A stretch of DNA of 64,000 nt. Origin: Haliclystus octoradiatus. Its lineage: Eukaryota > Cnidaria > Staurozoa > Stauromedusae > Haliclystidae. Within the stretch, counting starts at the first letter, position 1. Every line of letters starts with the position of its first letter. The notes under the pieces are model-generated. The model was not told the origin of the DNA. It did no database searches and saw nothing but the letters and a program-made list of their open reading frames with translations. This document shows, piece by piece, positions 13,587 through 25,660 of the stretch. The position numbers were made by a program, and so were the translations under genes. The stretch spans positions 31,208,107-31,272,106 of the forward strand of contig OU744448.1 of NCBI GenBank assembly GCA_916610825.1, read 5' to 3'.

Positions 13587-13786
13587 GTAACATGATTTTG
13601 GTGTTACTTTTATATATAATCTTGTTTGTATAACATAATAATTAAAAATGTTATAATTAGTTTATGTCAACGGCTAGCCTGATAAGTTTTGGAATTTGAT
13701 ATACAGTCCTCTCAATGTCGCCTTCGTTCAAGTTCTTCCAGTAGACAACATTCTAGGATATTTAGTAAACACAGGAAACGTTCACA
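13587..13786 (+). repeat. Dispersed repeat, copy 2
   Basis: Second copy of the repeat at 2771-2997, same orientation, lacking about 20 bp in the middle (after GATAAGTTTTGG). It lies in the interval between genes A and B, upstream of the lectin exon of gene B. Confidence 0.6.
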
Positions 13787-14627
13787 CTAATAAAAATTTA
13801 TTAATACTCCAACATAGTGGTAATAACATCTTCAAACATTGAATAATTCAAATCTAAAATCTGATTTCATGACTGATATCAGTAACATACTCAATAATGA
13901 CGTTTCGTAGACCTCAATTGCAATATTTACACAAACGGTGTCGCTGCTTTTCCACCAAAAATATTTATAGAGGGGTTTTCGATATTTGAGATCTTCTTGT
14001 CTGGGTGTTAAAAACACAAAGGACAAATGCATATGTGATTCTTTGCATATTTTTGAACTATGGAACTTCCAAGATGTGCTGATAAGATAATTCAAACAAA
14101 TAGTGTGTGCTATAACCTTGAATTTTGCGTGCTATAGTTACCCCAGCTCGTGTTGCAAAACCTTGCGTTCTGCGTGCTATAGATGTCAAAAATTTCCTCC
14201 AAGTATATCATGACCATTGAATAAGATTGAAAACAAAATCTGTCCAATTTACTTTATTGCATTCAAATTAGAAATCTAAAAATGCCGAAAACTATCCACC
14301 GGGGAAAATATTTTCCAAAATTCAACTATTCAGTGTTTGAATATGCTGTTTACAGTTTAGTTGGATCATTTGAAGGTTTGAGGCCGACTTAAACTTGTGA
14401 AACACACTTCATAACGCAAATTTGAAATTCACTTTCTTAGCTCTCAATACGTTATCTTGCCTTGAATGAACAAAGTAAAGACCAGTCTGTGAAATTCGGT
14501 TGATGGATTGGCTGCAAACAATGATCACATACCTTCCGAAATAAAATGTATTTCTTTAGTAATTACTTGTCATAGACAAATCTGCTATATTCTTTTGAAA
14601 ATTAAAAAAATAATTACATTATATATA

Positions 14628-17600
14628 TCATATGCAGCGGTAATGAACAACAACATAATATTTAAGTCCATTACAGCTTCCATAACTTGATTTTGGAACT
14701 CCAAGATCCTGTTGGCTAACTCTTATCGAGCAGTATTTCTTTCTATTGCATGATTTCATAATATTTTTAGTTGAAGTAGAACTTTTACAGTATGCTTGAT
14801 TACCGTATTTATATAGATTGCAAGAGTGACGAATAGTTTTTTCTGATGATCTTGTTGTAAATCCAAAAAGCGTGTTATCGATGATGATTTTTCTGCCTTG
14901 ACAATAGAGTGTTAGACGAGATCCTTCGCATCTAGTGCCTGAAAGAAATCAAATGTATCATATAATGATTATTCGAAGCGAGCTAGTTTTTATCTTGAAA
15001 GTATATTTTATATTGAATTGTGCAGCATATTCAACATATTTTTTTCTATCGTTATTGTAAGAATGAAAATAACTAAGCAAAAAGAACATCTCGAAGAAGT
15101 CCAGAAACTGATTATGGAGTCAATAACTATATTCTTATCCATTTCCAAAACGCAAAATAATTAATGACCATATATATGCAATAATTAATGAACTACAGTG
15201 CTCATAAGTGAGATGCAGAAATTGATCTACTCTTTCACTCCAATATAAACATATTAACAATTATCCAAGGAGCCCGAATTGGCTACCGTCGAATAGTGAC
15301 GGAGGTCTTTCGAGGTGACTATTGACGATGGTAGCCAATAATAACGAATTTTACAATTGTTTCAGTAGAAACCAGCTATAGAGGTACAAGATATAAAAAG
15401 ATAAAAATTTAAATTGTTTATCGGCTTCTTCCCTAATTAACTTTTAATACTTATGTCAATCAAAGGCAGTCATGAAGACGAAAAAATCGTAATTTGAGGT
15501 CGACTTGTAATTCGAAATTATTCAGATTTAAGCCCCGGCGAAATGACTTTTTTATTTCACCAACATTCATCGGATAAAATCCGATGAAACTTAGCGTTTT
15601 TTCGCAAACATCTTTAGGGTGGCCAAATGACTTTTTATTTTCGCCAACATTCATCGGATTTTGTTGAGTTCATTTTCGTCAACAGCGGTTGTTATTTTGA
15701 GGCTTGGAAGCTAGTCAATGGAGTCCACCAATCCTGGGACAAGCTACGTCATTGTTGATCAATCAGAGGAAGTTTCAAATTTTCAACAAAGTCCAACAAT
15801 GTTGGCGAAATAAAAAGTCATTTGGCCATTTCGCCAACATCGGTAGAGAACAATAGAAATCAACAAAATCCGATGAATGTTGGCCAAATTTTTGAATGTA
15901 TTCAAAATCCAAATTCAACATCAGCCAACAAAATTCGAAAAGGTGAGGGTGGCCAAATGACTTTTTATTTTGCCAAAATTCATCGGAGTTTGTTGAATTC
16001 ATGAATGTTGGTGAAATAAAAAGTCATTTGGCCGGGGCTTTAGGTATGAAAATAAAATAATTGTTTATTTATATTGACTACAAAAATACAGCTCCTAAAA
16101 AGGAAATTTAAACAAGGTTACTGTTGAATAACTACAAATATAAAAATGTTGGCAGCTTTTTTAAGATAAAATGGTGTTGTTCACAAATCTTTATCCAATT
16201 AGCAAACTACAGTCTTCAAAAAGATATCAACGAAAAAATGGTGAGAAGAATGTTAAATAAAATTAAAATTGTATATGCATAGCCACCATTACACATCTTC
16301 ATCTCACATGCTTTTGTTTGTTTTGTTTTCCTGGGCAGCAAAGTCAGACGAATATCGTATATTGATTAAAGAACATTTACAAATAGCGTGTTTACTGTTC
16401 TAATTTTGGGAGGGAACTTGTAAGAGTTCAACTATGAGAAAATAGTGGATGATTGAGCAACAAATTAGAACGCAGATTATCGATTGGTACCTTAATCGGT
16501 TTGGACTAAAAGTTATATATCTCATAAATGTCTCATATTGAAATGTTTTAATCGAGATACTAATGTAAATACTTTCAACTAGTAAAAGTTGAAAAATGTT
16601 GTGCTCCTTAATGTTAATGTAGAAATAGAAAAATAGAAATAGTTTATTTAAAGACATATAAACATTTATGATACAAGATTTTTGCTTTTTGTTCCATTTG
16701 ATTACATGGATGTGTTTTATAAGGCATTATTGTTAAGCAGTGGTTTCTTGATGTCTGACGGCGTCATCGTCGTCTAATAATTAGTTTGATTGAGAATATA
16801 GTGTATTTTTAATTTTTTGTTTATATTTAATTATATTGTATGAATCGTATTTGTAATAATTATTTAGTGATTGTGCACCTCGAAAGCTGAATGATCGTTT
16901 ACCACGGTCAGTATGGACGCGCAGGAGAATGTACATATTTTTTCTTGTAATATATTTGTAATTACTTTTATGTTATTGTAGTATGCTGTAGGAGTAGCTT
17001 GATTCATCTAAGAATCATTCTATTTATAACCTTGGGAGGTCCAATTATCTTCATATGGGATGCGGTAAAAATCAAGTCATGATTATATAAAAAAACAGGT
17101 AAAAAACAGATGAATGAATGAAATTACTGCTTCAATTAGAAACTGGCCATTCAGCAGGCTAGAAAGAAACGTTTGCATACAACTACATTATGAGTGAAGT
17201 GAGTGTTGCCACACTTTTTGTCTCCTATTTATGTGTTCTTACCTCTTTTCAGAGATGTTGTTGGTCGTCTTGTTACTCTTGGCTTAGTGACTGGTGATCT
17301 AGTGACAACTGGGCGACCTGATTGCACAATAGTATAAATATTTCATAATTATATAGGCCATTTGATCCAGTAGAGCTTTAAAATAATAAGATTATAGTAA
17401 TTTGAATCATATCTTGATTCTCATTTTTCTCGCAGTCTTTCAATTTAAATATTGTTTCAAGCAAAGTGAAAAAGTAAACACACACATCAATACTGAAAAC
17501 CTAACTATTTTTGTTTTGTCCAAAGTAGATAAAAGTTATGTAAAATCACTTCGACCCTGAAAAGTTAAATAACTTTCACAAGACAATGTCAAGACACGAT

Positions 17601-20600
17601 TATTGTTTGAAAAGGCCAAAAATGTTGTGGTATAAATTTGGAAAAATGAACAAGCACACACATACACATATACCCAACACATACATTCGCCTAACAGACA
17701 TTCGTTAATATGCAAAATTATTAATGACTCCACCAAAATTGAGAGGAAAATACATAGTTCTAGATACTCTGTAATGTAGACATTCTATTTTGATTTAAAT
17801 AACAAATTTGTTGTACTTGTATAAATAATTTGTTTTCACTTCAGGTACAAATGAGACAGCATTTTGCTGACGGTTCTGAGACTTGATAGGACAGTCGTAT
17901 TGTATGAGTGAAAGTGTTTCCTGGGGTAACATGGAGAATTTCACATTCATTCGTACATATTCTTATTTTCTGCAATTGGCATACTCTCTGTAATATATAA
18001 AATTGATTCACACAAAAAGTTACAAATTCCATACCATTGCATTGATAAAGTTGGTTCATCTGTTGAATATCAATTGGACTGAATCCTTTTCTTTGTCCAA
18101 TCCTTTTTGAATATTTAGGGTTCAATGTCTCGATTGTCTTTTGGAGATTGTTTGAGAAATAATATGCACCATAATGCATCACACTATCGTAATCATATGG
18201 CGATCCAAGAGAGTTCACTGTACGCTTGGATTGCTTTTTAAATTGTACCTTACTGCCTATAAATAAGTGAAAAAAATTTTTAAGACTACTTTCCACGTTC
18301 AATATGAAAGACATGGATAAAATTGATAAACTTCAGACAAAATCGTTTTTTGATATTAAAATTTAATGAAAAATTTGAAATCCAAATCGTTTTCTTATTG
18401 CTTCAAATGGATTTCGTAAATATAGCAATCGTGATGGAAAGCGCCGGGATATTGAAGTAACTTCTGGATGACTACATACATAAACAACAGTTTCAAATAT
18501 AGATTAATGGTTGCTCTCAATATTTACATTTTCGAACTTTATGTATTATCATTTTTTTGCTCCTTACGGAAAATAAATAAAACGTTTTACCTTGATCCAT
18601 ATTACGGAAATTGATTTTGACATAATTATCACGATCTGGTCGACTTTGCTCATGAAAGAATCCAAGAGAATGTGCCATTTCATGCATTGCTATTCCTTTC
18701 GTCCAACAGCCTGTCCCAAGTGAAATAGGGCATTTACGATTTGAGTATCCTACGTATGTGTAGCAACTGAAAGGAGAATATTAAGAGTAATTGCATTTTA
18801 ACTAAAAACTTCAGTAATCAGTGAAAAAAAATCATCAAGAATTAACAATATTTAACTTACAGAGTTATCATAGTATGCATTGAGAAAAATTTAATATATA
18901 GGCAGATCAAAATTGAACCTCAAGTATGGATTTGAGCTGCGCTCGTATCAAAACTAACTGATTTGATATACTGATTGCTGATCCTTTTGATTGAATTTGT
19001 TTTTTTACTGACATCACAATTTGCCTGTGAAACCAATTTTTAAAAATATAGAATTCGAGGACAACTCATTCAATAATTTCAAATTAACGCTACTGCCCTA
19101 ATTGTGACTTGAGCCGTGAAATGTTTTGAACCATGTGCATACTTGTAGCAAAATATTACTTTTGTTTCTTTCTAGTTTTAGTACGTTATGAAGAGGAATG
19201 CAATATCGAAGTTATAATTGTTCAGCAAGTAGTTTTGATGTTTTTCATTGCTGAATCCGTGATTTGCAATGAAACATCCTACATTAGATGCATTGTAAGG
19301 GATTATGATTTATGATTTGTACTGAAAATTCCACATTCTTACGTAATTTTGTAAAAAAAATTGTAAAAGATATTATTACCCATCTCCTTTAAAAAAACTC
19401 ATATAAGCTTTCTGATTGGTTCGTCTCACAAATCGAAGACAGGTATGACGATGGAAATCTCCAATAGCATCCATGATTGCGCGGTAAGCACTTGTTTCAG
19501 ATCTCAAGTCACTTGAAATCTTATATGGAATTGTCTTTGGCCATTTTGTAAATGTTGATGCAGAAAGAGGAATGTTTGGATTGAAGCCATCATCATTTAA
19601 AGATCTGAGCTGCTCAGGTGTCATGAGAATGTCGCCTTCGTATAAATTAGGATCTATACAAACAAACAATAATTCAAGCCAATTTCCAGAATGCATTAAA
19701 ACATGAATGATGGCGAAATCATATAAACGACACTATCCTGCTTACATGAAATTATAATCAAAAAACGTATCAAGGATATATATGTTAAGTCTCTGTGTTT
19801 GATTATTTCCGTTTTTTTTTAACTTTTCAAGGCTTTTTTCGACTTATTTTCCTAGATTTACCTTAGTAAATGTTTAACTTGAAGAAATAATACCTTACGT
19901 TATGTAATACGTGCAAAGTATTTACGTAAATAATATGGAAAATAAATATATAACAATAAATTACGCACTTCGATTAAAATGAAAATGCTGATTAAAACAT
20001 TAATTGATAGTATCCTAAAAGGTACAGTATGATGAACTTGGTAATGGCAATTGATTCGCTTACGTTTCATAATGAGGCCAACTATAATATATATGAAAAT
20101 ACATCACAGCGTATAGTAAGTGTATTAAAAGTTCTGCTTTTTTGTATTAAAAGTTATCTTTTGATTAAGGTTTCAGGCAGATCTTGGAGAGTCAATTGCG
20201 AAAATTTAGGCAATGTTGGAAAAAAAGATACATTTTTAAACGATTTCTTGAACGAACATAACACTGTTGCTTGTATATGCTATATAGACAGCTATATATT
20301 CTAATTCAATATTCCAGCATTATATTCCCGAGCCGTATGCTTCATTATTCTGTTAGCCACACCACTTTCATTTAAAGTTTATCAAATTAGTTTCTGATGA
20401 TAAATGCTCAATAGTATAAAACAATTACTTAAAAGTTATGAAATGGAAATGATCATTGTCAACTATTTGTTGAGACTGTCTAAGTGGGAAAAACCATTGA
20501 AACGAAAATCTAATACATGATCTATTCGAGTCTGACAATTACAATGGCGTAAATTTTATTCGATTTGGAATTTGTTTGTTGGTGTAAATTACAATCAAAA

Positions 20601-22004
20601 AGGTATTTCAGGCCAAATCTCGCTGAGTAAAAACAATAGATTCGATCTATAGCTTCATGACAAAAACAGGATCACGTTAAAAATTTAGATAGAAGGAAGT
20701 GATGTGATAGACTTTGTTACCCGATATCATATTCGATACCAAATAATTTATCCTTGCTGCAATATATTTGGTTTCAAAAGAAGCCCGAGATAAAGATTAG
20801 CCTGTACTCTTTTAATTGATATAACTTTTTTTTATTAATTGACATTACGATTCTATAAAAATATTATAACAACTACATAAGGATGGTGACTGAGTCAAAG
20901 AAAACACATTCTTAATTTCTGTTACTATAATTTCACGCAGTGTGCGATCATCAGACAGTTGATACTCAATGAAAAATATACATGGTGACTTCTATTACAT
21001 GCTATCATAAGTGCCGCAGCGCGTTATTGTTTTAATACAATAGTTGTCTTAACATACAATGGTCGCACACTGCGTGAAACTATAGTAACAGAAATTAAGA
21101 ATGTGTTTTCTTTGACTCAGTCACCATCCTTATGTATTACAGCTCTGCCAATGTTTAATCGGTATTGAGCACTATCACATCTGACGATAGATAAATCTAT
21201 CTTTATTATTATTATATTATAACAACTATAATTATTGTTCAACTTTGTTCCCCGATCACTCGTTTACTGAACAGTGCTTGTGGTTAATGGGTGACAGGCA
21301 GCGGCGCATCTCGATGTTGAGTAATCCTCAAATTTAATTCAACCATGCGTATTTTGTTTGCTTGTGGTTTGTTGAAAGGGATTATATCTCTTTCTTTCTG
21401 TCTTTTTATGTCACGCCAAAAATCGTTCCTCTGTCAGTCAACCCAAAAACAATTGCCTTTTTAAAACTCAAATTCGGAGTCTCTATAAAATACTCTAGAC
21501 ATCATAATGTTTGAGAATAGAATGAATATATAGTAGATATGGGTTTGGCTTCATCCTTGCCTAGAATAAAATCGTATGTCAGGTGACTGAGACGCGTTAA
21601 GAAAAACATCGTGTCATAGTCCCGTACGTTTCTGTACTAAAGAAATAAATTTCGTTCTTAGTTTTACGCCATAATGCTAGGTCCAGTCTCTCTTTTTTTA
21701 AGCAATATTTGGCCTAAACATATCTGTAATTGTAGTTCACACTATCAAGGAAATTCCAGATCGAAATAAAAATTACACCATTCTAATTTTCAGACTCGAA
21801 TACATCATATATCAAATTGTAGTTTTAAAGGTTTTTCCCATATTAAAAACTTAAATTTTCTTTGATTGTTTTCCAACATTCAAATATAGTTCTATATATC
21901 TAGATATCTATCAATTATCGATTCAACTTACTTTCCATTGGATCCATTGCCAATGAGTTTGCTGAAACTGCAATTAGAATAGCAGTTATGTAAAATCTCT
22001 CCAT
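14628..22004 (-). CDS. Astacin metalloprotease B with SUEL-type lectin domain
   Basis: Secreted astacin-family zinc protease, complete. Exons (transcript order): 21932-22004, 19380-19653, 18591-18766, 18035-18256, 17243-17317, 14628-14938; 1131 nt, 376 aa, all phases closing. Signal peptide MERFYITAILIAVSANSLA is followed by DPMEN and a short propeptide with YEGD. The catalytic domain starts near WPKTIPY. The zinc motif is [19 protein letters not shown] (144-162) and the Met-turn lies in DSVMHYGAYYF. Cysteines of the two expected disulfides are present (HTCLRF, GCYTYVG, GCWTKG, LYQC). A 25-residue basic Thr/Arg/Pro linker leads to a 103-residue Cys-rich domain from CEGSRLTLYCQGRKIII to CNGLKYYVVVHYRC, a good SUEL lectin pattern. 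The 2.3-kb intron between lectin and linker exons hosts a MITE; intron 1 hosts a hammerhead-bearing fold-back. It is tail-to-tail with gene A and head-to-head with gene C. Confidence 0.9.
15531..16039. mobile_element. 509-bp MITE, TTA target duplication (PIF/Harbinger-like)
   Basis: Termini are AGCCCCGGCGAAATGACTTT and, inverted, AAGTCATTTGGCCGGGGCT. They are flanked on both sides by TTA (15528-15530, 16040-16042). The unit AAATGACTTTTTATTTCGCC with CAACATTCATCGGA recurs inside in both orientations. The paralogous DNA at 57930-58070 lacks the element and shows a single TTA at the equivalent place, an apparent empty site. A 3-bp TTA/TAA duplication is usual for PIF/Harbinger elements; that family call is inference. 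It sits in a gene B intron and has no coding capacity. Confidence 0.7.
16040..16640 (+). repeat. Duplicated segment shared with 57930-58530
   Basis: Together with 15400-15530 this is similar to 57930-58530. Shared blocks include ATTGTATATGCATAG, CTTCATCTCA and GATTGAGCAACAA/CCAAT. The copy here lies in the gene B intron; the other directly precedes the second exon of astacin pseudogene E. It may be a dispersed repeat or a trace of segmental duplication of the cluster. Confidence 0.5.
20876..21134. mobile_element. Fold-back element with hammerhead-bearing arms (gene B intron 1)
   Basis: Two arms of about 75 bp in inverted orientation (CATAAGGATGGTGACTGAGT... at the left, its complement at the right) enclose about 100 bp. 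A TA dinucleotide flanks each side (20874-20875, 21135-21136), as for TA-inserting MITEs. Each arm contains a hammerhead-like sequence reading inward from its outer end. The left-arm copy (minus strand) keeps the catalytic core; the right-arm copy (21053-21091, plus strand) has ACAATGG in place of CTGATGA. Confidence 0.65.
20919..20958 (-). ncRNA. Type I hammerhead ribozyme candidate (gene B intron 1, sense)
   Basis: Minus strand order: CUGU, CUGAUGA, UCGC-ACACT-GCGU hairpin, GAAA, UUAUAG, UA cleavage position, ACAG. Stem I pairs CUGU with ACAG and stem II pairs CGC with GCG. Stem III is reduced to A-U plus a U-G pair. It lies in the same orientation as gene B, so it would be transcribed within the gene B pre-mRNA. 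Confidence 0.55.
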
Positions 22005-22121
22005 TATAAAATGGTACATTCCAATTTTAATCCTAAAATTATGAATGTTAGATATATTGAACTAATAGTTTTAAATCATCCAATTTATAATGTAATTGCT
22101 TGGCATGTGTGTAAATTGATC

Positions 22122-22127
22122 TTTATA
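22122..22127 (-). promoter_or_regulatory. TATA box candidate, astacin gene B
   Basis: TATAAA on the minus strand (context GTGTATAAAG) about 118 nt upstream of the gene B start codon, comparable with the other copies. Confidence 0.4.
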
Positions 22128-23261
22128 CACCTGGATGGTTGAATAAATAAATAAAATTATTCTGGCAAAATCAAACATTTGCTGTGTTAGGCAGTTAATT
22201 TTTACTTAATTAGTAATATTGATATTCACAATCATATTCAACTTCCAGAATTATATTTAGTATATGATAATTATAATTATGTGAAACAGTGCAATGGACG
22301 TAATTTATCTGTTAGAATTAGAGATAAACTCCAATTTGAAAGAAGACTTTTATTTGAGTTTTGCATGATTATCTGTATATTTATTTCAAGGTCTCAACGA
22401 TTGCATTATGTTTGATTTGGTAAACAATTGTGGTATATAATTAGCTAAACATCTTCTTGGTGAGAAAATTAATCTATTTGATAAGCTGAAGCAAAAAGCT
22501 TGAAGTTTATGTCCAATATAAAATTCAAATATCTATCTGTAGCCTGTGTGTGCTTATACATAAGTCTAAATATAGATTTTACCCGATTTCAATCTGTTTG
22601 TTTATTTTCAGATATAACCTCCAAGTTTGATTTAACAGATAAATCGTAATAGAAAAGCATTATTGGATATTTATATCGTTTGTGAAGTAAAGTTGTTGTA
22701 AAGAGAAAAACAGATAACTGATAGATTGACTAACAAGGAGTACAAGCAACAAAAACTAGAAGTGGACATTTTAATAATGCTTTGTTGACGCATTATATTT
22801 TCTGCAAGAAATTAATTGTATATGGGCACAGTTAAAACTGTGCCCATACAATTAATAAGCTTGCATTGTTTTGAAATACCCTGGTATAAAATGCCAACAG
22901 TAGCAGAGTAACTGATCGATATACGTTTTTGATAATTTTTGATTTTAATCATATGAGCTAAGCATGTGATTTTGTATGGTTGATACAAAATACAACTTTT
23001 CGTAAGTTTGTGAATTCATTCGTTGATTCACATGACTTAAAAGCTTAAATTCAAAAATAAATTTACTTCCTTCCAACAACTGAATCACTCTTCACAGACG
23101 CATTCTTGTCAGTCACGTTCATCAATTCCAATCAAATGTATTCTTATTTCATTCTACAGATAAGAGATAGGATCTAATATTGAATATAGATATACGACAT
23201 TATAATGTTTATCAATCTTATTTTTCAATTACTTCTTAATCTCATGTGCAATCTGAGCTAT
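22128..23261. other. Intergenic between genes B and C, first part
   Basis: No exon was recognised. It is AT-rich and contains one strong palindrome at 22811-22856. As the region is the head-to-head space between two astacin genes, it should contain upstream control sequences for both, but I cannot name sites. Confidence 0.4.
22811..22856. repeat. Near-perfect palindrome with 2-nt loop
   Basis: ATTAATTGTATATGGGCACA plus GTT, then AA, then the complement. The arms are 23 and 21 nt with one 2-nt bulge. It could form a very stable hairpin or cruciform. It is isolated, with no target duplication visible, so it may be a tiny fold-back element or a processed hairpin RNA; I cannot decide. Confidence 0.8.
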
Positions 23262-23495
23262 GAGGATTAGCTCAGATGGCAGAAAAACCTAAGAAAACCG
23301 AGCTTAAGATCAGATCATATCTGTTTAACTGTGACTCAATTCTTCCAAATATCAACTCAGCTTTGACTTTATCCAACATCAAATGAGTACCATCTGAGGA
23401 TGGTGGATGGAATGACATAGAGATGGAATTCCGTTCTTAGTTGCTGCAGTGAATCGTTGTACATGTGTAACTTAAAGGTTTCTGAATAAATGATG

Positions 23496-23577
<82 letters not shown>

Positions 23578-23730
23578 GGCCTATATCTCATGAAATCTGT
23601 TAAAATTTGTCCGCAGTGTCGATGCCGAGATCAGTAAAGAGCATTTAATATAGTAATTGCTGTTAGCAGAAAGAGCCACTCCGCTAGAAATAGAAGAGTG
23701 CTGCAGGAGCCGTTGGTATCGTACAATACC
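23262..23730 (+). mobile_element. tRNA-derived SINE, copy 2, with (GAT)n expansion
   Basis: It begins GAGGATTAGCTCAGATGGCA, which fits a tRNA A box (TAGCTCAGATGG). The following blocks match the copy at 6102-6452: AACTCAGCTTTGACTTTAT, AAATGAGTACCATCTGAGGA, CATGAAATCTGTTAAAAT and TAGAAATAGAAGAGTG. About 80 bp of GAT trinucleotide repeat (23498-23577) has grown inside it. Confidence 0.65.
23498..23577. repeat. (GAT)n microsatellite inside the SINE
   Basis: An uninterrupted trinucleotide tract of about 26 units, absent at the equivalent point of the other SINE copy. This indicates growth after insertion. Confidence 0.9.
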
Positions 23731-25585
23731 ATCACAATTACTAATTAGTCTTATTTCCAATCAGTAAACAATTTTCTGTGGGCAAGCACATGTGTAGGAT
23801 TCTCCGCAAAGCTATCGAAATTAGCAAATTAAAATATCGATCTTGTCTTTTAATTACAAATGCATTGGAACGTGTATACAGTATGTGGTAGTCAGATATT
23901 TACAAATATGATATTATTCGTTATAAATCATACTATAGCAGATTCTCCTTGTTATATAATTCCGATTACTAATACTGCAATGTGATATGAGCGAATGTTT
24001 ACACAACCATGCGATATATTATTTACACAACCGATTGAATTCGAGTATACGATATTCACAGCTAAACAATCTTATCGAACTAGAACAATGCACTGTTTGT
24101 CTGAGTGTGATGAGATCCTACACAAGTTTAAAACATGTCTGCTTTTTATTGCATGTCTGGAAAACTGTGAAAATGCGTATAGTAACACCATTTCTTTTTG
24201 AACATGTTTGACGAGTTATACCATACCTTTATACCGTGTCTGTCTTTATCGTTATATTCCAATCTGTTAAGAACTTGAAAAATATTCCTAATGTCCCATT
24301 ATTTAAATAATATATTTAATTTTAATTTTATATATTTGATTTACTCGTTCTTTGAAAATACAATTCGTCGATAACCTGATCATCTTGTAAAAATATTTCA
24401 AGCCTCACCAATAATTTTGTATTGATTGACATATATAAATGCATAATTGTATTTATCTATTATTTAATAGTATAGAAATAACATTTTTAAAATTTGTAGA
24501 GAAATCGTATGATTTTGAAATATAAATCGAGATCGCTTAATGATAAACAGCAAGCAAAGTAATTCCACTTTTCACTTTATTTCTTCATTTCTTCTGTATA
24601 TTAAGGTTCTTTCTACAGCGTCTTGACATTATCGAATTAATTAGTGTAGCAAGCCATATAGCATATTTGATTATTTTTATGGAATTCAAAGCCTAAATCT
24701 ATCATGAAAAGAAACAGATTTGATTATATGGATAACAAATCCATATGTAACTACAGTTATTGAAGAGGATATTATTACAGCCATTGAAGAGAGATATCAA
24801 ACAAACATTTTGTGAATAATTTTGCTGAATAGTAATCAATTTCGACTTTTTGTGTTTCCTTATTTAAAAATTACGTTATACAAGTACAAAGGCTCAAAAT
24901 GACGGCTTACTCATTTAATTCTGAATTATTATTGAAAAATAATATGTCGTTCTAGTACAATTTTTCTACAAAATCAATTCCTTTGTTGAATTAGCGAACT
25001 CATTATAGATATCTTCGGCATTGACAATGAGAGGCAATGACAAATAAATAAATTCGTGAAGTCAATTTCAAAACACAATAGATAGATTAGTTAACTGCTG
25101 ATTTTGCAGTTAAATTGATCATATTAAAGAAATTATGAAATTTGGATTAAGGCTTGATAAATTTCTTCCAACAGTTTATCAAAATGTTACAATATATTCT
25201 CTTATCATGGTTTTAAATTTTATACCATAAACTAGAATAGCCACGTAGATTAAATCGGCATCTGTCAATGTAAATATATCCATTGAATAAAGAATTGTAA
25301 AGTGAGCGACTTCTGTATATCTCAATTATCCGCTATGCTGACTTATTTATCTGATTGGCGACATCTATTAAATAGTTAAAGGGATGATTGGAACAGATCT
25401 CTTGAGCAATCTGAGAAAATCAGCGAATCAGCATCTTTAAAAAGCATACAAAACTAGCATAATTTTCCGAATTACAGAGGGAGTGATACCATATTTACTC
25501 TAACACAGCAATGTTTACATCCAAAAATATACTGTTGCTTTCATATTATGATCAGATGTTTGCTCACCTGTATTAGAATAATGAA
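23731..25585. other. Intergenic between genes B and C, second part
   Basis: AT-rich sequence with no supportable exon or repeat. Short open frames near 24,000 lack splice context and motifs. It leads into the gene C promoter. Confidence 0.4.
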
Positions 25586-25595
25586 TATATATAAA
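25586..25595 (+). promoter_or_regulatory. TATA box candidate, astacin gene C
   Basis: TATATATAAA about 70 nt upstream of the gene C start codon, followed by CCAAT. Confidence 0.45.
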
Positions 25596-25660
25596 CCAAT
25601 GAAATTTGTTTAAATATTATAGTTAATTGAATATCCCATGACAATTTCTGATAATCAATA

